63,963 bases of DNA from an uncultured Chlorobiaceae bacterium. Its GTDB lineage: Bacteria > Bacteroidota > Chlorobiia > Chlorobiales > Chlorobiaceae. Made by a program: the position numbers and the translations under genes. How positions within the stretch are numbered: position 1 is the stretch's first letter; every line of letters begins with the position of its first letter. The notes beneath the pieces were generated by a model. That model saw only the letters and a program-made list of their open reading frames with translations. It was not told where the DNA came from and did no database searches. The stretch spans positions 1 to 63,963 of the forward strand of contig CAIQGA010000020.1 in NCBI GenBank assembly GCA_903871235.1, given 5' to 3'. This document shows positions 22,870-30,397 of this stretch, piece after piece.

Positions 22870-24591
22870 TCAAAACCGAAACCCAAATAGTCCACCCTCT
22901 TCCTGAGCGTCAGTGAGTACAACAGGAAGAATATGGTCATGAACATTGAAGCCGGGAGTTGTTTCCTTGAATGCGTCGTCTTCGTTCATGGTGACAATGT
23001 ACTGGAACCCAAGTTTTTCCGCAGTCTCTGCTCCAACTTTGAGTGCACTTGCAATCTGGCGACCATCGACACCGTCAAAAAGGTGGCTGTCGTGAACGAG
23101 AATGCCGGGGCCGATGCCACGCTTGGCACAAAGCCGCATAAGCATCATGTCGAAACAGAAAATCTGCATATTCTTTATGCCCTTGCTGCGAGAGCCTTGC
23201 ATGGGGAACTGGAATTGAGGACCGTTGGAAGTTTCATCCACAGTCATGCTTCCTGCTGATTCGTAAAGGCGTTTGGAAGTCTCCTCAAAAGCCAGAATGG
23301 CATCGGAGAGACGTTCTTTTTGTTCTGAAAAATCCCTGCGGAGGCGGAGGGTAAGGCGATTGCGCTCAATATCGAGCTCGTTTTTTGTGCCTTCCAGTTG
23401 CTCTGCGGCGGAGAAGCGCTGGCGCAGTAACTCCACTTCAGCCTCTTTTCGGGCCGTTTCCGTCTGGAGCCTGGAAAACTGATCGAGCGCACCATGGCTT
23501 TTCAAAAGATTCATTACCACTGAACGGCGTTCGTCGAGAGATTGTTTTTCCTGGTCACGTGCAAGGATTCGCTCCCTGGCAGATTCAAGTTCACCTGAGA
23601 GGTAGTCGCGACGGTTGCGAATAACTGATTCGTGGAAAAGCCGCACCTCATCATAGCGCTTGACGGCAACTCCTGGCAGTGAGATGCCTGCCTCAGCATA
23701 GATGCTCTCCAGTTCAGCAATTGGTGGCGGAGATTCTGAATGCATGGCGGTTTCCAAATCCCGGATAGAGCCGGTGTCAATGACATTGGCATTTGAAATA
23801 TCGCTGATCTTACGGGTGAGTTGGTCAGCCTCTGATTCAAGCTCGGAGTATTGAGGCAAAACACGGAACGCCGATAATTGGGTTTGCATTTCTTTGAGAT
23901 GAGCCTCGGCGATAGTCACTTGAGTGCGCAGGTCGGAGGTTTTTCCGATGATGCTCCCAAAAGCACCGGTTCCTGCTGCCTTTTTGAGTTCTTTCAATGT
24001 TTTTTCACGATCACGAATCCGCTGCCATTCGCTGGCAATTTGCCAATCAAGACCAAGGAGATAAAGAAGAGCAATCTGAAGGTCTCCAGGCTGCTGCATC
24101 GTGGCATGCTTTTCCGGAGTGGTAAAAGCCCCGCTTCGCTGGCGACGCACGAAATAGGGGAACAGCGAACGAAAGGTCGGTTTTCGGCCTTCTGTTTTTG
24201 GAAGGTTGTGCAATGCAAACATTTTTTCACCAAGCAATGTCGTCCACTCGGTGTTGGTTATGCTGCTCTTGTTGTTAAGAAAACCGTTGCCTTCCAGATG
24301 CAGTTTTGACTTCTCTTTCCCGGAACGTTCAGTTGTAATTTTTTCTCCACAAAGGTCGAAAGTAATACCAAAGGTTTCGTTGACAAGAGCTTCAGAACGA
24401 AAAAGTGACTCTTTCTCTGCATCTGCGCCAGAAAGAAAATCGATAATTTCAATCAAACTGCTTTTGCCGGCCCCATTTCGGGTTTGCTTGTTTGTGGCTC
24501 CAGCTTCCTTTTTGGCAATGAGAATATTCAGCCCAGAGTGAAACTCAAGCTCCTTGAAGCTGGGCAAGCTGCTGAAAACACGGTAAATCAT
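22870..24591 (-). CDS. ABC-three-component (ABC-3C) system ATPase, DUF2326
   Basis: A 573-residue Rad50/SMC-like ATPase. A Walker A NGAGKSS lies at residues 39-45, after an insertion (KEAGATNKQTR) typical of DUF2326. The centre (about 190-460) is rich in heptads and probably forms coiled coil. The C-terminal half has MQIFCFDMMLMRL and GILVHDSHLFDGVDGRQ, the Walker B/D-loop region of the family. In ABC-3C conflict systems such an ATPase is thought to sense nucleic acid or protein complexes and unleash an effector. The start overlaps the upstream small gene by 4 bp. A copy of its last 37 codons exists in the relic at 29809. Confidence 0.88.
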   Translation of the reverse strand: MIYRVFSSLPSFKELEFHSGLNILIAKKEAGATNKQTRNGAGKSSLIEIIDFLSGADAEKESLFRSEALVNETFGITFDLCGEKITTERSGKEKSKLHLEGNGFLNNKSSITNTEWTTLLGEKMFALHNLPKTEGRKPTFRSLFPYFVRRQRSGAFTTPEKHATMQQPGDLQIALLYLLGLDWQIASEWQRIRDREKTLKELKKAAGTGAFGSIIGKTSDLRTQVTIAEAHLKEMQTQLSAFRVLPQYSELESEADQLTRKISDISNANVIDTGSIRDLETAMHSESPPPIAELESIYAEAGISLPGVAVKRYDEVRLFHESVIRNRRDYLSGELESARERILARDQEKQSLDERRSVVMNLLKSHGALDQFSRLQTETARKEAEVELLRQRFSAAEQLEGTKNELDIERNRLTLRLRRDFSEQKERLSDAILAFEETSKRLYESAGSMTVDETSNGPQFQFPMQGSRSKGIKNMQIFCFDMMLMRLCAKRGIGPGILVHDSHLFDGVDGRQIASALKVGAETAEKLGFQYIVTMNEDDAFKETTPGFNVHDHILPVVLTDAQEEGGLFGFRF

Positions 24592-24836
24592 GGCTGTTTC
24601 CGGCTTAGGAGGCCATCCTGAAGCTCAATCGCTCCCAAGAGAAACAGGAGGTCAAGAGTAAGGACGTAGGCATCGTAGCGCAGGGTGGTTTTTTTTCTCT
24701 CTGCGGTAATGACCGAACGGGTAAGCTCTTCCCAGAGTGAAGAGACTGTCCTTGGCTGTGCCAAATGAGTGAGCAAGCGAGCTCCGACGGTGAGCAGTGC
24801 TCGTTCTTGCGATAAGTGTTTGGTAGGCAGAATCAT
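24588..24836 (-). CDS. ABC-3C system middle component (MC6-like)
   Basis: An 82-residue protein, MILPTKHLSQERALLTVGA, then TVSSLWEEL and YVLTLDLLFLLGAIEL. This matches the small middle component 6 of ABC-3C systems, a winged-helix-like adaptor linking ATPase and effector. It overlaps both neighbours by 4 bp (ATGA-type junctions), indicating a tightly coupled three-gene unit. Confidence 0.85.
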   Translation of the reverse strand: MILPTKHLSQERALLTVGARLLTHLAQPRTVSSLWEELTRSVITAERKKTTLRYDAYVLTLDLLFLLGAIELQDGLLSRKQP

Positions 24837-25735
24837 TCTATAACGTCTCTGGGTTCCTCAAAAATATCGCAGCGCTCAAAATAGTATGCAAGCACAGTCA
24901 ATACCGCCATCTGATGTTCTGGTGTCCCGATCTGGTTTCCGCCAGCCCACGTTTGTAGTTCATTGAATATTTTGTTCGGGTGCATTGTTTCTCGTAAATC
25001 CTCGTATTTTTTTCGGAAAGAAACTGCCAGACGCTCTCCCAGAGTTTCATCATGCCATTTTTCAAGGAATGCGGAAACTAACGGAGACTTTGCCAAGCCA
25101 TATTTGATCAGAGTACTTACGGTTTCAGAGAGGTTGTTGGCCTCGATCTTGCCAGGAGGAATGGCTTTCACGGTCGCACTGGTTGGCATTGTTTTGCATT
25201 CCAGTGATTCCAGCACGACTTGAATCTCTTTAAATCCGAGTCGCGCCTTTGTCTCTTCATCAGGAGCATGACCAAACCAGGATATCCGATCGTCCAACGA
25301 GAGTCTGCAAAAAATCTGCCGAAGTTCTTCCAGTCCCCAAGGCTCCAGAATAATGCCCGCATTGACATGCTCAAACTTGAGCAATAGCTCATGAATATGG
25401 GGCGGAAGTCCATCGGTTGCGTTATGGACGAAGGTCCATTTGTCGAAGTACCTGCTCCAATGCTCTTTTGCACCCTCAAAATCTTCCGTAATTTTGGCAA
25501 TAGCTCTCGCTGCATCCATTTCGTTGGGGGCATAAACCTGAAAAAGACGACGATCTGACTTGAGAAAGCCATCATTTTTTCGGTCACCAATATTGCCCCA
25601 TGGTCGGCAGGCCATAAAATCTGCTTTGTAGGCCAAACCCATCAATCGCTCAAAGAATGTTTGAAACTCGTTTCCCTTGGTTCGGAGATACAATAGTTCA
25701 AATTTATGTTCATAATAAGCGTCTTGCAGATTCAT
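24833..25735 (-). CDS. ABC-3C system effector-type protein, putative REase-fold nuclease
   Basis: A 300-residue protein, first gene of the three-gene cassette. Near the N-terminus GNEFQTFFERLM is followed by GDRKNDGFLKSDRRLFQVYAP (residues 50-70): an acidic residue, Asp, then a Q-x-Y in the place where restriction-endonuclease-fold enzymes carry Q/E-x-K. Family members of ABC-3C effectors often have this arrangement. The C-terminal half (about 200-300) is a helical region resembling the conserved C-terminal domain of ABC-3C effectors. Nuclease activity is inferred and the catalytic Lys is not obvious. Confidence 0.72.
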   Translation of the reverse strand: MNLQDAYYEHKFELLYLRTKGNEFQTFFERLMGLAYKADFMACRPWGNIGDRKNDGFLKSDRRLFQVYAPNEMDAARAIAKITEDFEGAKEHWSRYFDKWTFVHNATDGLPPHIHELLLKFEHVNAGIILEPWGLEELRQIFCRLSLDDRISWFGHAPDEETKARLGFKEIQVVLESLECKTMPTSATVKAIPPGKIEANNLSETVSTLIKYGLAKSPLVSAFLEKWHDETLGERLAVSFRKKYEDLRETMHPNKIFNELQTWAGGNQIGTPEHQMAVLTVLAYYFERCDIFEEPRDVIE

Positions 25736-25909
25736 GGCTTTTACGTCTGCGTGGTATTGTATTCGTTTTCAAAGTGAAGGTATGACGACAAAAAATACCT
25801 TTTTTATGAATAAATCGTTTTTTCTTATTCGTTTTTATTCTGCTTTTCGAATAAAAAAATAAAAATCGAATAAAATCGAATAAAAGCAGGGGTGAGATCC
25901 TTTATGACT
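25736..25909. promoter_or_regulatory. AT-rich spacer with CGAATAAA repeats upstream of the ABC-3C genes
   Basis: Between hsdR and the ABC-3C operon. CGAATAAA occurs three times on the plus strand (25848, 25867, 25877) and TTATTCG once in the opposite sense at 25825. CTGCTTTT (25840-25847) and AAAAGCAG (25882-25889) form an outer inverted repeat. This is a plausible operator/promoter for the cassette; no regulator is identified. Confidence 0.4.
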
Positions 25910-28705
25910 TTATCCCGTCAACACCTCGTTAAGTTCATCAATAATCGCCCCCGTCCTCTCTCCAAAAAGTTGCCACATTTTACCCCGGCCTCCATGCGCG
26001 TTGAAGGGGGTGAGGTCGAGATCGTCAGGCTCGATATGAATGCTGGCGGCAATGTGCTCCTTGATCATGCGCAGCCACTGCATCTGCTCTTCGGTGAACT
26101 TTTCGCCTGCGCCGGAGTGCTTGTTGAAGATCCATTTTTTGAAATTGGCGTCAACGGTTTTGTCGTAGAGGGTCAATACCGTGTCGATGCCGATGACGCG
26201 GCGGATGAGTGAGACGAGGGCGATGAGCTCGTTTTTCGGGCTGGTGCCATTGACCTGTTCGAGTTGCTCGTAAGCGTGCCAGATGCGCATTGGAGCCAGG
26301 GCGGGTTTGTCGGCTTTGAGGCGCTCAAACAGCTCGCGGATCATCCGGTAGGTGACCGTGCGATGCTGAAAGGGCTGGTTGTAGAAGATGGTGAGCGCGG
26401 TGATTTCATCTTTGTGCGCTTCAAGGTAGCTCTTGAACTCCCCGATCAGTGCTGTTGCCTTGTCGGCGCTTTCGGTGGCCCATTCACTTTTTGTGACCAG
26501 GTCGAGGTTGATGGTGTCAATAATCTGTTCATGCACGCGGCGGACGGTGTCGATAAACTCGTTCAGAGCTCCGTTAAAGGTGGAGCGTGCTTCGTGCAGG
26601 AGCGCCCGCCGTGCCTCTTCCCGCAACTGATGTGTTTCGGTTGAGGGGTTATCGCTATCCTCTTCTACAAGCGCTCCATGTAACGATTGTGCTTTCAGGC
26701 TGATAGCGTCGGGGTTCCAGGCGTCGAACAGTTCGCGGACAACCTGGTTGATGCTTTTGCCGCCCGTTTTTTCGATAAAGGTTGCCCGTTCCTCTTCGGT
26801 GATCTGCCGGTCGAGCCGGGCAAGGCGGCTGGCAAGGGAGATGAAGAGATCTTCCTCTTCGGCGCCGAAGGTGATGGCTTCAAGCAGCTCCTTCAGTGAA
26901 ATTGTGGGCTTGCGCTCAAGGGGTCGACTGTCGGTTTTCAGCGATCTGGTGACGCCGATGGCATCGACTATGACAAAGTGGGTTTTGGCGGAGGTGACGG
27001 ATGGGGTCACTTTTTTGAGGTCATCAAAACAGATGGTGCGTGTGCCTCGGCCTATCATCTGCTCAAAATAGTTGCTGCTTTTGACATCGCGCATGAAGAG
27101 CAGGCATTCGAGCGGCTTGACGTCGGTGCCGGTGGCGATCATGTCAACCGTGACGGCTATTCTGGGGTTGTACTCGTTGCGAAAGCGGGCGAGCAGTGAT
27201 TTGGGATCTTCGTCCGACTTGCAGGTGATTTTTTTGCAGAATGCGTTGCCTTCGCCAAACTCTTCGCGGATACTTTTGATGATATCTTCGGCATGACTGT
27301 CGGTTTTGGCGAAGACAAGGGTTTTGGGCACCTCGGTTCGTCCGGGGAACAAGATCGGCACTATCTCGCGAAAGGTCCGGATGATGTTGCGGATCTGGCT
27401 TGGATTGACGACATCACGGTCGAGCTGTGTGGACGTATAGGTGATGTCCTCGTCGAGCTGCTCCCACCGTTTGCGGCGGGAGAGCTTTTCCCGTTTGTCG
27501 ATAAATTCTCTCGCCTTGATTTCTGCGCCGTTTTTTGTGATCTCGGTTTCGATGAGATAGACGCTGTAACCCACATTGACGCCATCGGCTACGGCGCGTT
27601 CGTGGCTGTATTCGCTGACGATGTTTTCCTGGAAAAAGCCGAAGGTGCGCTTGTCGGGCGTTGCGGTCAGACCGATGAGAAAGGCGTCGAAGTAGTCGAG
27701 CACCTGCTGCCAGAGGTTGTAGATGGAGCGGTGGCACTCGTCGATGACGATGAAGTCAAAAAATTCTGGTGGAACCTTTGCGCTGTAGGCTACCGGTACC
27801 GGCTCTTTTGGCTGCCAGCGTTTTTCCGCCGGGTTCTCCTCCTCCAGCGAAGGGTCAAGCTCCTCGCCTTTCAGAATGGAGTAGAGGCGCTGGATGGTGG
27901 TGATGCAGACCTTACTGTCGCTGGCGATGGCGCTCGACTGGAGCCGCTGCACGTTGTAGAGTTCGGTAAACTTGCGGTTGTCGTCATTGGGTGTATAGGC
28001 CCGGAACTCCTGCTCAGCCTGTTCGCCGAGGTTGCGGGTATCGACCAGAAAGAGTATTCGTTTGGCGTCGCCGTGTTTGAGCAGGCGGTAGATAGAGGTG
28101 ATGGCGGCAAAGGTTTTGCCTGAACCGGTTGCCATCTGGATGAGCGCTCTCGGGCGTGCGTCACGGAAGGAGCCTTCGAGGTTGTTGATGGCGATGCTCT
28201 GGCACTCGCGCAAACCACGTTGGTTCAGCTCGGGAATGGAGTGCAGGCGTGCTCTGAGGCTCTGCTCCTTGCCAAGCCACTCGCGGAAGGTTTCAGGGCG
28301 GTGAAAGGTGAACACCGGCCGTGAGCGGGGTTTGGGGTCCCGGTAGTCGGTAAAGTGGGTCAAGATGCCGGTGCTTTCGTAGACGAAGGGGAGCGGGGCG
28401 TTCTGGAGGTGCTTCAGTTTGCTTGTTGCATATCCTGAAGATTGATCTTCTACAGAGGTGAGGCGCTCCCCCTCCTCCTCCCGTTTTGCCTCGATGATCC
28501 CGACAGGCTTGCGATCAACAAAGAGGACGTAGTCGGCCTCTGAGCCGTCCTGCATCGGGTAATGGCGCACCGCAATGCCCGCCGAAACATGCCAGTTGAT
28601 CTGGCTCTTCTCTTGAACAGCCCACCCCGCCGCCGTGAGCTGGCGGTCGATGGCGTCACGAGCTTTCTGCTCGGGCATCTGGTTCAGAGAGTTTTTATCC
28701 GGCAT
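25910..28705 (-). CDS. hsdR: Type I restriction subunit HsdR (system 1)
   Basis: A 931-residue restriction/translocase subunit. The N-terminal nuclease domain shows EADYVLFVDRKPVGIIEAKRE (Asp59, Glu72-x-Lys74, a PD-(D/E)xK site). The motor follows: Walker A MATGSGKTFAAITSIYRLL (191-209), VIDECHRS (DECH box), GLTATPDKR, VTVDMIATGTDV and MIGRGTRT. It translocates DNA and cleaves unmethylated DNA as part of R2M2S. It is the first gene of the defence operon. Its 3' end and an internal part are duplicated elsewhere (22719-22862; 29809-30289). Confidence 0.95.
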   Translation of the reverse strand: MPDKNSLNQMPEQKARDAIDRQLTAAGWAVQEKSQINWHVSAGIAVRHYPMQDGSEADYVLFVDRKPVGIIEAKREEEGERLTSVEDQSSGYATSKLKHLQNAPLPFVYESTGILTHFTDYRDPKPRSRPVFTFHRPETFREWLGKEQSLRARLHSIPELNQRGLRECQSIAINNLEGSFRDARPRALIQMATGSGKTFAAITSIYRLLKHGDAKRILFLVDTRNLGEQAEQEFRAYTPNDDNRKFTELYNVQRLQSSAIASDSKVCITTIQRLYSILKGEELDPSLEEENPAEKRWQPKEPVPVAYSAKVPPEFFDFIVIDECHRSIYNLWQQVLDYFDAFLIGLTATPDKRTFGFFQENIVSEYSHERAVADGVNVGYSVYLIETEITKNGAEIKAREFIDKREKLSRRKRWEQLDEDITYTSTQLDRDVVNPSQIRNIIRTFREIVPILFPGRTEVPKTLVFAKTDSHAEDIIKSIREEFGEGNAFCKKITCKSDEDPKSLLARFRNEYNPRIAVTVDMIATGTDVKPLECLLFMRDVKSSNYFEQMIGRGTRTICFDDLKKVTPSVTSAKTHFVIVDAIGVTRSLKTDSRPLERKPTISLKELLEAITFGAEEEDLFISLASRLARLDRQITEEERATFIEKTGGKSINQVVRELFDAWNPDAISLKAQSLHGALVEEDSDNPSTETHQLREEARRALLHEARSTFNGALNEFIDTVRRVHEQIIDTINLDLVTKSEWATESADKATALIGEFKSYLEAHKDEITALTIFYNQPFQHRTVTYRMIRELFERLKADKPALAPMRIWHAYEQLEQVNGTSPKNELIALVSLIRRVIGIDTVLTLYDKTVDANFKKWIFNKHSGAGEKFTEEQMQWLRMIKEHIAASIHIEPDDLDLTPFNAHGGRGKMWQLFGERTGAIIDELNEVLTG

Positions 28706-28934
28706 AGGGTGAAAGGAGAGAGTCGCAACACGAATAAAATGCTTTCTGCAATGTAGAGAACTTTCAAAGAACTACGGCAAAAAGAAAGCGGGGTGGTGGG
28801 GTTTTTTGACTTCTCCTTTACTGTAAAACTCTACTTTTTTTCTGTTTGGTCAAATTATCTGTACCTTTTTCGTACTATTCAGAGTGAGTTAACCTCGCAA
28901 GTGTTTCATAAAAAGAAGAATACCTTAATCCAAT

Positions 28935-29168
28935 ATGAGCACCATTTCTATTGCCGACATTCTTGAGCTTCCAGTGCAGGAGCGCCTTCGTCTCGTTGAG
29001 CTTATCTGGGATAGCGTTGCAGCAGTGCCTGAAGCTGTGGAAATCTTGCCTGCGCTTAAGGTTGAGCTTGAAGCACGCCTTGTGGAGTTCGAAGCAGACC
29101 CTGAAGCTGGCTACTGCTGGGGTCAAGTTAAATCACACCTTAATGATGGCTCATGGCGTACCGTCTGA
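28935..29168 (+). CDS. Addiction-module antitoxin (PF09720/TIGR02574 type), orphan
   Basis: A 77-residue protein MSTISIADILELPVQERLRLVELIWDS..., ending with a Leu-rich helix and WRTV. The N-terminal part is typical of the 'putative addiction module component' family, normally followed by a RelE/ParE-type toxin. Here only 113 bp separate it from an unrelated Phd/YefM gene and no RelE frame is present, so it looks orphaned or was left behind by rearrangement. Divergent from hsdR. Confidence 0.75.
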   Translation: MSTISIADILELPVQERLRLVELIWDSVAAVPEAVEILPALKVELEARLVEFEADPEAGYCWGQVKSHLNDGSWRTV

Positions 29169-29231
29169 ACATGCCGCAATGACAGGATGATTCAGTACAA
29201 TGCCCACTTACAGAACCAAAAAAGAACAAAT

Positions 29232-29260
29232 TTGACAATACGTATTAAAAGACGTACGTT
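29232..29260 (+). promoter_or_regulatory. Putative promoter/operator of the YefM-YoeB-like pair
   Basis: TTGACA (29232-29237) is followed 17 bp later by TACGTT. Two palindromes overlap it: AATACGTATT (29237-29246) and ACGTACGT (29252-29259). Autorepression by YefM/Phd at such palindromes is usual in the family; here it is inferred. Confidence 0.4.
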
Positions 29261-29281
29261 TTATGAAAAAGAGGAAACGCT

Positions 29282-29530
29282 ATGACTACAACGACTATAA
29301 GTGTAACGGGCGCACGAGCAAAACTTTACCAGCTTGTTGACGAAACGGTGAGTTCACACAAACCTGTTGTCATCAAAGGGAAAAGAGGGAATGCCGTTCT
29401 TTTGTCGGAAAGTGACTGGAATGCAATCTCGGAAACACTGCACCTTGTTTCTATTCCGGGCGTGCGCGAATCAATTCAGGAGGGGCTCAATGAGGAGATT
29501 ACTCAATGTTCGAAAGAGCTTGACTGGTGA
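29282..29530 (+). CDS. Phd/YefM-family antitoxin
   Basis: An 82-residue protein, MTTTTISVTGARAKLYQLVDETVSSHKPVVIKGKRGNAVLLSESDWNAISETLHL, the canonical Phd/YefM N-terminal DNA-binding dimer fold, with an acidic C-terminal tail that would wrap the toxin. It is followed by the YoeB-like toxin with a 4-bp overlap. Good Shine-Dalgarno-like AAGAGGAAACGCT precedes the ATG. Confidence 0.88.
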   Translation: MTTTTISVTGARAKLYQLVDETVSSHKPVVIKGKRGNAVLLSESDWNAISETLHLVSIPGVRESIQEGLNEEITQCSKELDW

Positions 29531-29790
29531 CTTGTCAGCTTGTTTATACAAAGCAGGCTCAAAAGGATGCCAAAAAACTTGCGTCTGCCGGATTGAAGCC
29601 CAAAGCATTGGAGTTGCTTGAAATTCTGCAAAAAAATCCATTCCAGACTCCTCCGCCTTTTGAGAAACTTGTTGGTGATCTTTTCGGAGCCTATTCAAGA
29701 AGAGTGAATATCCAGCATCGTCTTGTCTATCAAATCTATGAGACCGAGCGCATCGTCAAAATCATTCGTCTCTGGACTCATTATGAATAG
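29527..29790 (+). CDS. YoeB/Txe-family mRNA interferase toxin
   Basis: An 87-residue protein from GTG 29527, which overlaps the antitoxin stop (GTGA). Features: YTKQAQKDAKKLASAGLKPKALELL, then KNPFQTPPPFEKLVGDLFGAYSRRVNIQHRLVYQIYE and a C-terminal IRLWTHYE, closely matching YoeB (H-x-Y at the end, catalytic Glu/Arg/His region conserved). It cleaves mRNA in the ribosome A site in the family. Intact and presumably functional. Confidence 0.86.
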   Translation: MTCQLVYTKQAQKDAKKLASAGLKPKALELLEILQKNPFQTPPPFEKLVGDLFGAYSRRVNIQHRLVYQIYETERIVKIIRLWTHYE

Positions 29791-29808
29791 GCGACGCACT
29801 ATTCCTTC

Positions 29809-30289
29809 TCAAAACCGAAACCCAAATAGTCCCCCCTCTTCCTGAGCGTCTGTGAGTACTATCGGGAGGGTATAGTCGTGAACATTGAACTCTGGCGTGG
29901 TTTCCTTGAATGCGTCGTCTTCGAGCAGGCGGTAGATCGAGATGATGGCGGCAAAGGTTTTGCCTGAACCGGTGGCCATCTGGATGAGTGCTCTCGGGCG
30001 TGCGTTATGGAAGGAGCTTTCAGGGTTGTTGATGGCGATGCTCTGGCACTCGCGCAGAGCACGTTGGCTCAGCTTAGGAATGGAGTGCAGGCGTGCTCTG
30101 AGACTTTGCTCTTTTCCAAGCCGCTCGCGGAAGGTTTCAGGGCGGTGAAAGGTGAAGACCGGCCTTGAGCGGGGTTTTGGGTCCCGGTAGTCGGTAAAGT
30201 TGGTCAACAAGCCGGTGCTTTCGTAAACAAAGGGACGCGGGGCGTTCTGGAGATAGAACTACGGCAAAAAGAGAGCGGAGTGGTGGGTT
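29809..30289 (-). pseudogene. Mosaic relic of a second hsdR/ABC-3C copy (in-frame chimera)
   Basis: Three pieces in the original operon order. 30256-30288 matches the hsdR upstream region (28768-28800); 29923-30254 matches hsdR codons for residues about 101-209, including MATGSGKTFAAI; 29810-29922 matches the last 37 codons of the ABC-3C ATPase (EDDAFKETTP... GLFGFRF). The junction IYRLL/EDDAFKET is in frame, leaving a 133-codon ORF (29809-30210, with ATG at 30210). Everything between these pieces has been deleted. It is a decay product, unless the fused ORF has been kept by chance. Confidence 0.85.
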
Positions 30290-30397
30290 AAAGTTTCTGT
30301 GATTGTGTAATAAAATTGTACATTATTTGCAGATAAGCAGATTCCCGCAAGTAAATGTTGCTCCGTTATTACAAATTCTTTATTGCTCGTTCAGAAC

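Noticed and set aside
22743-22946. 67-residue ORF overlapping the hsdR stump
   Set aside because: It is the frameshifted reading of the stump and the end of the ATPase gene.
25825-25889. CRISPR-like array
   Set aside because: The repeats are only 8 bp and spacing is irregular; no cas genes.
30383-30397. TTG start for the ubiquitin fusion (5 extra residues)
   Set aside because: The ATG at 30398 gives a normal signal peptide; neither start has a clear ribosome site.
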